Assembly (NCBI GenBank): GCA_903933715.1
Contig: CAIZLD010000017.1
Coordinates: 1 to 64,000, forward strand
DNA: 64,000 bases
Direction of reading: 5' to 3'
Origin: an uncultured Spartobacteria bacterium
GTDB lineage: Bacteria; Verrucomicrobiota; Verrucomicrobiia; Chthoniobacterales; Chthoniobacteraceae
Shown here: piece after piece, positions 50,039-60,000 of the stretch
How the letters are laid out: every line of letters starts with the position of its first letter
How positions within the stretch are numbered: the stretch's first letter is position 1
Notes under the pieces: model-generated
Told to the model about the DNA's origin: nothing
What the model saw: the letters and a program-made list of their open reading frames with translations, nothing else
Database searches by the model: none
Program-made: the position numbers and the translations under genes

Positions 50039-50917
50039 ATGTCCAAAGCATCGCATCTCGTCCGCGCGGAAGCCCTCATTGAGGCGCTCCCGTTTATTCA
50101 AAAATATCGCGGCCAGCTCTTCGTCATCAAATACGGCGGCAGCGCGATGGAAGACGAGCACACTGTCGAACGCCTGTTGCGCGATGTCGTGTTCCTGGAA
50201 GCGGTCGGCATCAACCCGGTTTTGATACACGGCGGCGGCAAGGCGATCACCTCGCAAATGCGGGAGGCGGGAATCAAACCCCGGTTTGTCAACGGCCTGC
50301 GCGTCACCTGCGCGGAGTCGATCCGCATCGTCGAGGACGTCCTCTCCCACAGCATCAACCCCAAAATCGTCGAGACGATCAACGAATTTGGCGGAAAGGC
50401 CATCGGCATCCCCGGCAATGAAGTGTTCCAGGTCAAAAAACTCCCTCTCCAGCGCGATGAAAAGGGGGAGGAAGTCGATTTGGGCTTTGTCGGCGAGGTC
50501 GTCGGCGTGGCCCTGGAGCAAATCCAGAAGGCGGTGGCGTCGGAAATCGTCCCGGTGATTTCACCCATTGGACGCGACGAAAACGGAGCCTCTTTTAACA
50601 TCAACGCCGACACTGCGGCGGGAGCCATCGCGGCGGCGCTGGGCGCGGCCAAGATGATCTACCTGAGCGATGTCCCCGGCATCATGCGCGATCCCAAACA
50701 GCCCGATTCGCTCATCTCCACCCTTTCCATTGAGGGAGTCGAAGGGTTGATCGAGGAAGAGATTATTGCCGGGGGGATGATCCCGAAGGTGAAATCGGCC
50801 GTCAGCGCCATCGAAAAAGGGGTCAAAAAGGTTCATTTCATCGACGGCCGCATCCAGCATTCGCTCTTGCTGGAAGTCTTTACCAACAACGGCGTCGGCA
50901 CCGAAATTGTCGCTTAG
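50039..50917 (+). CDS. argB: Acetylglutamate kinase
   Basis: 292 residues from the ATG at 50039 (MSKASHLVRAEALIEALPFIQKYRG); the 26 upstream track residues cover non-coding leader. Marks are VIKYGGSAM (phosphate), VLIHGGGKAI, RFVNGLRVT (substrate) and INADTAAGAIAAALGAAKMIYLSDVPG. The extra N-terminal helix before the kinase core is the feature of arginine-sensitive, hexameric enzymes, so feedback control by arginine is expected. The 82-base gap after argJ is the longest in this operon. Confidence 0.96.
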   Translation: MSKASHLVRAEALIEALPFIQKYRGQLFVIKYGGSAMEDEHTVERLLRDVVFLEAVGINPVLIHGGGKAITSQMREAGIKPRFVNGLRVTCAESIRIVEDVLSHSINPKIVETINEFGGKAIGIPGNEVFQVKKLPLQRDEKGEEVDLGFVGEVVGVALEQIQKAVASEIVPVISPIGRDENGASFNINADTAAGAIAAALGAAKMIYLSDVPGIMRDPKQPDSLISTLSIEGVEGLIEEEIIAGGMIPKVKSAVSAIEKGVKKVHFIDGRIQHSLLLEVFTNNGVGTEIVA

Positions 50918-50938
50918 CGCGACCCAGAGGAGACCCAA

Positions 50939-52231
50939 ATGGAAAGCACGCAGCAATTATTCGACCAATACGTCATCCCGACTTACGGGCGTTTCCCCCT
51001 GACCCTGGAGCGGGGCGAAGGCTGCCGTGTCTGGGACGAAGCGGGCAAGGAATATCTCGATTTCGGAGCCGGAATCGCCGTCTGTTCCCTCGGGCACAGC
51101 CACCCGCGCGTGGTCGATGCGATGACGCGCCAGGCACGCAAGCTCACCCATACCTCCAATCTTTACTACACGCGTCCTCAGGGGGAACTGGCGCAGCGGC
51201 TAGTCCGGCTGGTAGGTCACGCGGGCAAAGTTTTCCTTTGCAACTCCGGGGCGGAAGCCAATGAAGGGCTTTACAAGCTCGCCCGCAAATTTGGGAATGA
51301 AACCCGTTCTCCCCTGCCCCGCCACGCCGCCGGAGAGGAACTCGATTACGCCTCCAACCGGTTTGAGATCCTCACTTTCGATGGCTCTTTCCATGGGCGA
51401 ACCTTGGCTGGGATTGCCGCAACCGGGCAGGAAAAAGTGAAAAAAGGGTTCGACCCAATCACCCCCGGGTTCCGCCATGTGCCGTTTAACGACGCGCCGG
51501 AATTGTTCCGCTCCATCGGGCCGGATACGGTTGCGATTTTGATGGAACCGATCCAAGGGGAAATCGGGGTGCGGCCCGCGACAGTGCAATTCTTAAAGGC
51601 CGTGCGCCAAATGTGCGATGACCATGGCCTGCTCCTGATGTTCGATGAAATCCAGAGCGGCCTGGGCCGCACCGGCGACTGGTGTGGCTGGAAAACGCTG
51701 GCCGACGAAGGGGTGACCCCGGACGCGGTCAGTTGGGCCAAGGGGATCGCGGACGGTTATCCGATGGGTGCCTTCTGGGTGCGCGACCGGGAAATCGCCA
51801 TGAAAGACGGCTCGAAGATGAGCCTGGCCAACCTGCTCGGCCCCGGCTCTCATGGGACGACTTTTGGCGGCACGCCGCTCGGCTGCACCGTGGCGAACGA
51901 GGTGCTTTCCATTATCGAAGAGGAAAACCTTCTCGCCAACGCCCGCGAAATGGGGGCGTATGCCAAAGCGGCGATTGAAAACCTGCGCTCCCCTTTCATT
52001 AAAGAAGTGCGCGGCGTGGGACTGATGATGGCTTTTGAAATGGTCGCCGATTTCTCCGAGCGGATCGGCGATTCACGGACCCCCAGCATGGCGATGATCG
52101 CGCGCTTGCACGAGAACGGACTCTTGAGCGTCCCATCCGGAACCCACAGCGTCCGCTGGCTGCCGCCGTTGAACATCACCCGGGCCGATATCGACCGGGC
52201 CGTTGAAATTTTACGTTCTGTATTACCTTAA
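50939..52231 (+). CDS. argD: Acetylornithine aminotransferase
   Basis: 430 residues, somewhat longer than the ~405 of typical ArgD because of an insert around NETRSPLPRHAAGEELDYASN. PLP-dependent class III transaminase. Marks are GKEYLDFGAGIAVCSLGHSHP, FDGSFHGRTLAGIAATGQEK, LLMFDEIQSGLGRTGDW and the PLP lysine in DAVSWAKGIADGYPMGAF. THGTTFGGTPLGCTVA-like sequence (SHGTTFGGTPLGCTVA) confirms the subfamily. It could also act in lysine synthesis (DapC). Confidence 0.95.
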   Translation: MESTQQLFDQYVIPTYGRFPLTLERGEGCRVWDEAGKEYLDFGAGIAVCSLGHSHPRVVDAMTRQARKLTHTSNLYYTRPQGELAQRLVRLVGHAGKVFLCNSGAEANEGLYKLARKFGNETRSPLPRHAAGEELDYASNRFEILTFDGSFHGRTLAGIAATGQEKVKKGFDPITPGFRHVPFNDAPELFRSIGPDTVAILMEPIQGEIGVRPATVQFLKAVRQMCDDHGLLLMFDEIQSGLGRTGDWCGWKTLADEGVTPDAVSWAKGIADGYPMGAFWVRDREIAMKDGSKMSLANLLGPGSHGTTFGGTPLGCTVANEVLSIIEEENLLANAREMGAYAKAAIENLRSPFIKEVRGVGLMMAFEMVADFSERIGDSRTPSMAMIARLHENGLLSVPSGTHSVRWLPPLNITRADIDRAVEILRSVLP

Positions 52232-52249
52232 ACTTGGATTGGTTCCCTT

Positions 52250-53146
52250 ATGAAGCACTTACTCTCCCTTGAGTCGCTCCCGGCCACGGACATGGCCGAA
52301 ATTTTGGCCCTCACCCAAACGCTCAAAGCGACCCGGGGCCACCACACCGAGCACCCGTTGCGGCATCAGTGTTGGGGGCTGATCTTTAGCAAATCTTCGA
52401 CCCGAACACGCGTCAGCTTTGAAGTGGGTATCCGGGAACTCGGCGGCGACGTCCTCTTCCTTAGCACCAACGACATCCAGCTCGGACGCGGCGAACCGAT
52501 CAAAGACACCGCCCGCGTGATGGGCCGGATGTTGCACGGGGCGGTGATCCGCACCTTCGCACAGAGCGATGTGGAAGATTTCGCCCGCTACAGCAATATT
52601 CCCACCATCAACGCCCTCACCGACGACGAGCATCCGTGCCAGATTTTGGCTGACCTGTTCACGATTCAGGAAAAGCTCGGCACCTACGAAGGCAAAACCA
52701 TCACCTTTATCGGGGACGGCGCCTGCAACGTACCGGCTTCGTGGATCTGGGCCGCCTCCAAGCTCAATTTCAACCTGCGCATCGCCGCTCCCAAGGCGTT
52801 CCAGCCCGCGCCCGAACTGATCGCGCGTGCCGGGGGCAACCTGGTCGTCACCGACGATATCCGGGCCGCCGCCGAAGGAGCCGACGTGCTTTATACCGAC
52901 GTTTGGGTGAGCATGGGGATGGAAAAAGAGACCGAATACCGCCTTGCGCAATTGGGCGGTTACCAGATCAACTCCGACCTCCTCAAGCTCGCCGCGCCGG
53001 GAGCCTTGGCGATGCACTGCCTGCCGGCCTACCGGGGCAAGGAAATCACCGACGAAGTGATGGAAAGCCAAGCCGAAACGATTTTCGCCGAAGCCGAAAA
53101 CCGGCTCCATGTGCAAAAAGCGGTCCTCACCTGGCTCTCGAAATAA
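52250..53146 (+). CDS. argF: Ornithine carbamoyltransferase
   Basis: 298 residues. Forms citrulline from ornithine and carbamoyl phosphate. Carbamoyl-phosphate site FSKSSTRTRVSFEVG, DDEHPCQILADLFTI, ornithine site DVWVSMGMEKE and the catalytic loop MHCLPAYRGKEI are intact. It lies 18 bases after argD and 13 bases before tmk. The remaining genes for arginine (argG, argH) are not in the window. Confidence 0.96.
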   Translation: MKHLLSLESLPATDMAEILALTQTLKATRGHHTEHPLRHQCWGLIFSKSSTRTRVSFEVGIRELGGDVLFLSTNDIQLGRGEPIKDTARVMGRMLHGAVIRTFAQSDVEDFARYSNIPTINALTDDEHPCQILADLFTIQEKLGTYEGKTITFIGDGACNVPASWIWAASKLNFNLRIAAPKAFQPAPELIARAGGNLVVTDDIRAAAEGADVLYTDVWVSMGMEKETEYRLAQLGGYQINSDLLKLAAPGALAMHCLPAYRGKEITDEVMESQAETIFAEAENRLHVQKAVLTWLSK

Positions 53147-53159
53147 AGTTCTTTTTCTC

Positions 53160-53840
53160 ATGAAAACCCCCATTCCAGGCGGTCTGCTGGTCGCGATCGA
53201 AGGAATTGATGGAACGGGCAAATCGACCGTCGCCGCCACTCTCGCCCAATGGTGCGGAGAACGCGGCCTGGCCTGTGTCTTTTCCAAGGAGCCGACCAGC
53301 CTTTCCTACGGGCAAAAACTCCGGGAATCGATGAACACCGGGCGGCTTTCGATTGAGGAGGAGTTGGAACTCTTCCGACTCGACCGCAAGGAACATGTGG
53401 AACGGAGCATCGGCCCGGCCCTGAAAGAAAACGCGATTGTTATCCTGGACCGCTATTACTGGAGCAATGCCGCCTACCAAGGGGCGCGGGGCGTCGATTA
53501 CGAGCAAATCATCGCCAGCAATGAGGCGATCGCCCCCGTGCCGGATCTGATCCTCTTCATGGATATTGACGTGAAGGAAAGCATCGGGCGCATTCACGGA
53601 CGGGGCGATGCGCCGAACGATTTCGAGGGGCTCGATTCCCTCCAAAAAGCGCAGGCCATTTTCCTGGCCTTGCATGAGCGCCAGGACCGTCCCTCGGTGC
53701 GCATCGATGCCAGCGCAGGCCTCCGCAGCGTCTGCGCCGAATCGCTGCGTGTTTTTAAAGACGCGGCGTTCAAGAAAATCGCGGCGTCGTATGGGGAACT
53801 GCTTGCGAAAACCGGGGACCCGGCTCTTTTTGCCGATTGA
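53160..53840 (+). CDS. tmk: Thymidylate kinase
   Basis: 226 residues from the ATG at 53160; the track start is inside argF. dTMP kinase for dTTP synthesis. P-loop AIEGIDGTGKSTVAATLA, phosphate-substrate region FSKEPTSLSYGQKLRE and DR-motif ILDRYYWSNAAYQGA. Lid and C-terminal regions are less conserved, so another member of the thymidylate/nucleotide kinase family is conceivable. It is the last gene of the arginine operon, an odd partner with no pathway link. Confidence 0.87.
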   Translation: MKTPIPGGLLVAIEGIDGTGKSTVAATLAQWCGERGLACVFSKEPTSLSYGQKLRESMNTGRLSIEEELELFRLDRKEHVERSIGPALKENAIVILDRYYWSNAAYQGARGVDYEQIIASNEAIAPVPDLILFMDIDVKESIGRIHGRGDAPNDFEGLDSLQKAQAIFLALHERQDRPSVRIDASAGLRSVCAESLRVFKDAAFKKIAASYGELLAKTGDPALFAD

Positions 53841-53854
53841 TCAAGTCGGGGTGG

Positions 53855-54021
53855 TAGAGCATTTTCTGGTTAGTTTGGCGCAATGATCTGAGAGCGCCGT
53901 GGGTTGATGCGGGGCTTTTTGAGCGCAGTGGCTGTATTTTTAATACTGCCCAAGCTCGAAATGACACGCAACAGCCCGCGCCGCCGAAGAGCATGCGACA
54001 AAATAAACGGAAACTGCTCTA
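53855..54021. mobile_element. 167-bp MITE-like element with TA-flanked terminal inverted repeats
   Basis: Left end tagagcattttctggttag..., right end inverted gives tagagcagtttccgtttat...; 23 of 28 bases match between the arms. Both ends begin at TA. There is no ORF inside. It occupies most of the tmk-PKS gap and ends 90 bases before the PKS start, so it may carry that gene's upstream region. Confidence 0.75.
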
Positions 54022-54111
54022 GGTTTTCTCGTGCAACCTGTGGCGGGGGATGGCGCGTTTAAACTGAGTGCCGCCTTCATTCTTACATCACCTCAAAACG
54101 CTGGAGAGCCC

Positions 54112-55170
54112 ATGTTTTTGACCGGCATTGCCACTGCCGTTCCGCCCCGTCGTTTCACCCAGGCGGAATGCTGGGCGGCCCTTCAAAAAGCGCCCCAGTT
54201 TCCGCAGCTCCAGCGAAGCTCCCAGGCGTTGCTCAAAAAGGTGTTGTGCGGCGAGAACGGCATCGCGACCCGTCATTTGGCGCTTTCGGATCTGGCCGAG
54301 GCATTTACGCTGACGCCCGATGCGTTGCACGCCCGGTTTGAGAAACACGCCCCCGATCTGGCCGCTCAAGCCGCCAAACGGGCTCTCGCAACGGCTCACC
54401 TCCCGTTCGAGCAAGTCGATGCCATAATCGTGAGCAGTTGCACCGGCTACCTTTGCCCGGGGATTACCAGTTATGTGAGCGAACGCCTGGGGCTTCGCCG
54501 CGATGTGCAGTCGCTGGACCTGGTCGGCCAGGGATGCGGCGCGGCGCTCCCCAACCTGCGCACCGCCAAGGCGTTGCTGGCCGCCGGAGGGGCGCGGCAG
54601 ATTCTCTCCATTTGCGTCGAAGTATGCAGCGCCGCGTTTTTCCTGGACGACGATCCCGGCGTTTTGGTGAGCAATTGTCTTTTTGGGGACGGAGCCGCCG
54701 CCGTGGTGCTGTCGGATCGCCCCGTGACGCACTCGCGGCGGGTGGAGTGGAAAGCCGGGGCAAGCCATCACAGCCCGGCGGAGCGGGATCTTTTGCGTTT
54801 CGAACAACGCGGCGGGATGTTGCGCAATGTTCTCAGCCGCGAGGTGCCCGAACGGGTGGCGGCCGATGTCCGAACGGTTCGGACCGAAATGTTGCTCGAA
54901 GCCGGATTGACCCCTGCCGATTTGAGCGCAACGATTTTGCATGCAGGCGGACGTCAAGTTCTCGGCGCGTTACAAAGAGAGCTTTGCTTGAGCGAAACCG
55001 ACCTGCGGTTCAGCTCCGGGATTTTGCGCGATTTTGGGAACCTGAGCAGCCCGTTTGTGCTCTTTGCCTTGGAACGGGCGTTGGCGCAATCCGCCCCCGG
55101 CGGTTGGTGGTGGATGTCGTCGTTTGGGGCCGGGTTGAGCTGTCACGGAGCCCTCTTCAAAATCGATTAA
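54112..55170 (+). CDS. Type III polyketide synthase (chalcone/stilbene synthase-like)
   Basis: 352 residues from the ATG at 54112, with ggagag eight bases upstream. Thiolase fold with the full triad: Cys in DLVGQGCGAALPNL, His in TILHAGGRQVLGAL and Asn in ILRDFGNLSSPFVLFAL. Also GDGAAAVVLSD. Such enzymes extend an acyl-CoA starter with malonyl-CoA and cyclise it to resorcinols, pyrones or related rings. Two tailoring genes follow with minimal spacing: a methyltransferase (5-base gap) and an overlapping flavin oxidoreductase. Starter unit and cyclisation mode cannot be read. Confidence 0.93.
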   Translation: MFLTGIATAVPPRRFTQAECWAALQKAPQFPQLQRSSQALLKKVLCGENGIATRHLALSDLAEAFTLTPDALHARFEKHAPDLAAQAAKRALATAHLPFEQVDAIIVSSCTGYLCPGITSYVSERLGLRRDVQSLDLVGQGCGAALPNLRTAKALLAAGGARQILSICVEVCSAAFFLDDDPGVLVSNCLFGDGAAAVVLSDRPVTHSRRVEWKAGASHHSPAERDLLRFEQRGGMLRNVLSREVPERVAADVRTVRTEMLLEAGLTPADLSATILHAGGRQVLGALQRELCLSETDLRFSSGILRDFGNLSSPFVLFALERALAQSAPGGWWWMSSFGAGLSCHGALFKID

Positions 55171-55175
55171 ACCGT

Positions 55176-55880
55176 ATGCGCCGCGTTGTCCGACCCGAAC
55201 TGCTCGATCACCTGCCCGCCTCGGCTCCCTGGGCCATGCGTTCGCGGGCAGATCTCCGGCGGCTCAACCGCGTGATGGGGCACGCCCGGATCATCAATGA
55301 GGCGTTTTACGAACATCTGGATATGGAAACCGCCCGGGTCCGTTCGCTCCGAGTCTGCGAGCTGGGGGCGGGCGACGGTGCCTTGTTGCTGGAGCTGGCC
55401 CGTTCCTGGGCGGCGCTGGGCGTCACCGCCGAGGCGGAGTTGATCGATCTCCATTACCTCATGACCGAGGAGACGCGCGGCGCATTTATGGAACTGGGTT
55501 GGCATGCCACGCCGGTCGCGCTTGACGTCATGACTTGGCTTAATCGCTCATCCGAACGGGTGGACGTGATGCTGGCCAACCTCTTTTTGCATCATTTTGA
55601 GGACGCGCCTTTGCGGGCGTTGTTCCAACGGATTGCGGCAAGAACCTGTCTCTTCATCGCCTGCGAACCGCGGCGCTCCGCCTTTGCCTGGACCGCGTCC
55701 CACTTCGTGGGGGCGATCGGCTGCAACCCGGTGACCCGGCACGATGCCCCGGTAAGTGTAAGAGCGGGTTTTGCAAACCGGGAGCTCTCGTCGTTATGGC
55801 CCGAACCGGAAGCGTGGCAAATCAGCGAAGCCTCGGCGGGGTTGTTCAGTCACTGCTTTATCGCCAGACGGTATGCCTAA
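55176..55880 (+). CDS. SAM-dependent methyltransferase of the type III PKS cluster
   Basis: 234 residues from the ATG at 55176. The long track ORF's N-terminal half is an out-of-frame shadow of the PKS. Class I Rossmann methyltransferase: motif I VCELGAGDGALLLELA, acidic partner LIDLHYLM, and MLANLFLHHFED at motif IV. Likely methylates the polyketide ring or its hydroxyl. It differs from the membrane ICMT-type methylase of the Streptomyces Srs cluster. Confidence 0.88.
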   Translation: MRRVVRPELLDHLPASAPWAMRSRADLRRLNRVMGHARIINEAFYEHLDMETARVRSLRVCELGAGDGALLLELARSWAALGVTAEAELIDLHYLMTEETRGAFMELGWHATPVALDVMTWLNRSSERVDVMLANLFLHHFEDAPLRALFQRIAARTCLFIACEPRRSAFAWTASHFVGAIGCNPVTRHDAPVSVRAGFANRELSSLWPEPEAWQISEASAGLFSHCFIARRYA

Positions 55881-56907
55881 ACCGATGGTCATTGTGGGAG
55901 GCGGCATTGCCGGGCTGACCCTGGGGATCGGGTTGCGGCAACACGGGGTGCCGGTCACGCTTTGGGAAGCAGGGCATTATCCAAGGCACCGTGTCTGCGG
56001 CGAATTCATCTCCGGACGCGGGCAGGAGGTGCTTGCGCGCATCGGCTTGCTCGGCCTTCTTGGAAACGCCGGGATCTGTCTCGCCCGCACCGCCGCTTTC
56101 TTCGAACGCTCCACCAGCATCCCGCCGCGACCCCTTCCCCAACCGGGTTTGTGCATCTCCCGATTCGTTTTGGACCGGGTGCTGGCGGGCGAGTTTCAGC
56201 GCATCGGCGGAGAACTCGAAGCCGGGGAGCGATGGCACGGCCATGAAGCGCCGGGGGTCGTTCACGCCAGCGGGCGGCGCATCGAGCCGAAGGTGGACGG
56301 CTATCGCTGGATCGGGTTGAAAGCCCACGCGAGCAACGTCTTCCCGCTGGCAGATATGGAGCTCCATTTCCTCTCTTCCGGTTACGTCGGCGTGTGCCGG
56401 TTGCCTGGAAACATTTTTAACGTTTGCGGACTGTTCCGCAGCGAAACCAGCATTCCCGATTTGGCAACGCACTGGCAGCAATGGCTACGCGGCAGCGAAG
56501 GTTCACCCCTGCATGACCGGCTCGTTCACGCCCGTTTTGAGGAAAGTAGTTTTTGCACGGTCGCCGGGCTCGACACCCGGGGGCGAAAACCGGAAGCGCA
56601 GGGCGAATGCCGCATCGGCGATGCGCTCACGATGATTCCGCCCATGACCGGCAACGGGATGTCAATGGCGCTGGAATCTGCCGAGTTGGCCCTGGGGCCG
56701 CTTGTGAAATACAGCCGGGGCGAGCTGGAGTGGCCCCAAGCCTGCCGGAAAATCGCCCGGGCCTGCAACGGAAGATTCAGCCGCCGTTTGCTATGGGCGC
56801 GTTGGCTTCAGCAGATCGCTTTCCAGCCGCTCCCGCGCCGCTCTTTGATGCGGCTTGCCGGGCGATTCGAGCCGTTAAGCCGCGCACTCTTCGCTTGGAC
56901 GAGGTGA
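55873..56907 (+). CDS. FAD-dependent oxidoreductase of the type III PKS cluster
   Basis: 344 residues from the ATG at 55873, overlapping the methyltransferase stop by eight bases. Group A flavin monooxygenase / geranylgeranyl reductase-like fold: dinucleotide motif MVIVGGGIAGLTLGIGL, Arg/Gly region YPRHRVCGEFISGRG and the second FAD motif IGDALTMIPPMTGNGMSMALESAELA. Expected to hydroxylate or oxidise the PKS product, for instance to a quinone. It ends 109 bases before the convergent beta-repeat gene. Confidence 0.9.
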   Translation: MPKPMVIVGGGIAGLTLGIGLRQHGVPVTLWEAGHYPRHRVCGEFISGRGQEVLARIGLLGLLGNAGICLARTAAFFERSTSIPPRPLPQPGLCISRFVLDRVLAGEFQRIGGELEAGERWHGHEAPGVVHASGRRIEPKVDGYRWIGLKAHASNVFPLADMELHFLSSGYVGVCRLPGNIFNVCGLFRSETSIPDLATHWQQWLRGSEGSPLHDRLVHARFEESSFCTVAGLDTRGRKPEAQGECRIGDALTMIPPMTGNGMSMALESAELALGPLVKYSRGELEWPQACRKIARACNGRFSRRLLWARWLQQIAFQPLPRRSLMRLAGRFEPLSRALFAWTR

Positions 56908-57016
56908 ATAGATTACAAGGCGTTGAGCGCCCCGGCCGCCTTCAGAATTCCTTCGAGATCGCCGTCCGGCAACGGCTGCTCCGGTCGATGCAGGCCACAA
57001 TGCTCTCGCGGCTCTT

Positions 57017-60000
57017 TTAGGGAGCAATGACAACCTTTAGCCTGATAAAAAGAGAGGCTTGACCGCTGGGCACGACATACCTGACGAACGCAGGATTGCT
57101 CAAATCCAGAGAAGTTGCGGGCACATCGGTCCAATCCTTCAGATTAGCGGAGGTTTGCACCGTATACGAACCGCTAAAGGTTAGGCTCTTTGGCCAGGAG
57201 ATCGCCCCGTTGGCGATCGCGGGCACAGGGGTAAATACGTTTTGGCTCGCGCCCATGAAATATTCGATCCCGTTGGCGATCCGATTATGGTTGTAATCTT
57301 CAGAAGGGCTTTGACCAGGGGCATGAAGCGTCGCCCAGTAAGCATACGAGTTGTCGGTGACCTTCAGGATCACATTGCCGTTGCTGATGGCAATCGCGCC
57401 GTTCTTGCCGGCAACAGCCGTTCCGGCAACCGGCGGATAGCTGCCGCCGTCGAGGGTTATGCCATTGGAACCATCGCCCACCTGGATCAGGCGATACGTG
57501 CCCACGTCCAACGGCGTAGGGGCATTGACGGTAAACGCATTTTTTCCCAAAGAAAGGCTTCCCTGCGAAATATAGAGAGCCGGGTGGGTTGTGTCATCTC
57601 CAGTGAGGCTGGCGGGAAGGTTGAACGTCACTGGACGCGAGCCAAGAATGATGGTTCCGCTGACTCCCGCGCGTAGAGCCGCGGCAGTTGTGCCGATGCC
57701 CGTCCCCTCGCCGCTTGCGGTGAAGGGAACGTTCGAATCAAGAACGCACGCTGCCGAGTCCCCGAGGCCAGAGCAGTCCAGCGTGGCCCCTGCGGCCAGG
57801 TTCAAACTTGAACTGGCGCTTAAAGAACCGGCTTGAGGCGTCGCCGTCGTGGTGTAAAACCCGATCTCGGAAATGCCGGAATAATAGCTGTCGCCGTAGT
57901 TCTTGGTGACATAAATCTGCAAGTAACGGGTAGTCACCGGAGCAGAGAAGAAGTAATCTTCTCCAATATAGGACGGCTGGTCCGACCCGGGTTTCAGGGT
58001 CATGTTCTGGACCAAACTGCCCCAGGCAGGCCCATTGGAGGCGTAACTGCTGTTGTTGGCTGGCATCGACGTTCCCGAATAGATCCCGCAGGTGGCGACC
58101 CCCCGCACCGTCCGAGTTTGTTCGTTGTAGTTCCAAAGGTGGAATCCCGAAATGGTCCGCACGGCTCCCAAATCGAACGTGATCCAAGTCTGCACTTTGC
58201 CCTGGGCAGACATCCACATTTTGCCAACTACTAAGACGTTTCCGGTCGCCGAAAAGGAGTTGGTGCCGCTCATGCCCGAGCCATCAATCGCGTGGATTGG
58301 AGAGCGATCGTCAGGCGTATACCAGCTTTCGGCGGTGACGGCCACAGGAACGATATATCCGATTGTGGTGGCCGTTCCCGTGGCAAGGGCCAGAGTCCCT
58401 TTGCTGATTTGGGTGCTGCCTGTATAGGTATTGCTGGCGGTTAAAACCAAGGTTCCCGTCCCGGTTTTTGTCAGGCCGGCGAAATTTCCCATAATCGGGC
58501 CATTGATGATCAGATCGCCCCGGGTATTGCTTCCATCGACACTGATGGCGGTGTTCACCGGGGCTGAATCTGGGGTGCTTAGTTGCAAACCAGCCCCTAT
58601 GATCGCCTGTTGGGACCCGGAGGTGGAAACATAAGACAACGAACCGCTGGCAAGACCGAGGAAATGGTCCGCAGAACCGACAATTGCACTGTTCCCCTTC
58701 AAGCTCAGGTCACTTACGAATTGGTCCTGGCCAAAGGTGTTCATGGTGGCCCCGCTATTGAGGGTCACTTTAGCCAAAGTGCCGCTCCAGCCAAACTGGT
58801 GCGGGAGATAGGTTGAAAGCGCTGCCCCGGAACTTACGACAACACTGGTACCGGCTTGCGATCCTTTTAAAGCGGAACCTGCCGGCCCGGCCAGGATCAG
58901 AGTGCCGGAATTCAACAAGGTGGTTCCGGTGAATTTTCCGGTGCCCGAAAGCGCGAACAACCCTGTGCCATCTTTTACGAAGACACCCGAACCGGTGAGA
59001 GCCGCGTTGCATGAATTTTGGGGAAGGCTGTTGATCACAACATCAAGCGTCCCTGAACCGAGGTTGATCGTCCCCCCGCTGGCTGCAACCAATCCGCTGA
59101 GGGTTTGATTATAATCGTTGAGATCGAACCCTGCGGTGGAGGCATTCACAAAGAGCGTGCCTGAGGAAAGGAGGCGTTCATTGCCGCCGAGCCTCAAGGT
59201 TCCGCCGTTAACGACGGTTCCATTGGTGTACGAAGTCGTCCCATTCAGGGTCAAAATCCCCGAACCGGCTTTGGTGAGTTTGTAGGTTCCGCTAACGACT
59301 CCGCCAAACGCAAGATTGCCCATCGCTTGAGTGGTCACAGTACGGTCGGCGCTCAGTGCCATGTCCCAGTTGATGGTCTGAGTGATCGCGGAGGAAGGAT
59401 TGGCGCTGAACCCGATGTTGCCGTCCAAGGTTATCGCGTTGCCGGAAAGGGTGAATGCCCCCGCCGTACTGGTGAAGGTAATCCCTTTGCACGCAAACCC
59501 GCTCAGGTCGTTGACTGGGTTAAGTCGGCTGGATCCGTCAAAAGTCATCGAACTGTACACGACTGGCGTGGGGCCGCCGTCCGGGTTCCAATTTGCAGCC
59601 GTGGACAAGTTGTCATCACCCCCTGCCCCATCCCACTTGTAATCGATAACCGGGGAATAGTCCCATTCGTCGTGCAGGCCGTTAAAAACCGGATCGGTTG
59701 ACTGCGTATCAAACCCGATGACAATCCGGCTCGTCGGACGCGGATTGACCAGCTTGACCGAGAAGGTTTGGGCCGTTCCGGAATTGGCCGGAGAAAAAGT
59801 CAACGTAGATGGAGATATTTGAACATCTCCCGACACATTGGCCGTGGCCGTAACGACGATATTGGCATTGGGCGGGTAAATGAATTTAACGGTTAGTTTC
59901 TCCGTGCCGTTCAATGAAAGGGTGGTGGCTGTGGTTGCGCTGGGCAGCACAACAAATCCGGGAGCCCGGGAATTGAGAGTCGCATGTTGCCAGGCAACCT

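Noticed and set aside
54438-55175. N-terminal half of the 480-residue ORF as part of the methyltransferase
   Set aside because: It lies in another frame of the PKS gene, and the methyltransferase has its own ATG at 55176 just after the PKS stop.
56908-57016. Bidirectional terminator between the flavin oxidoreductase and the beta-repeat gene
   Set aside because: No stem followed by a T-run was visible in this convergent gap.
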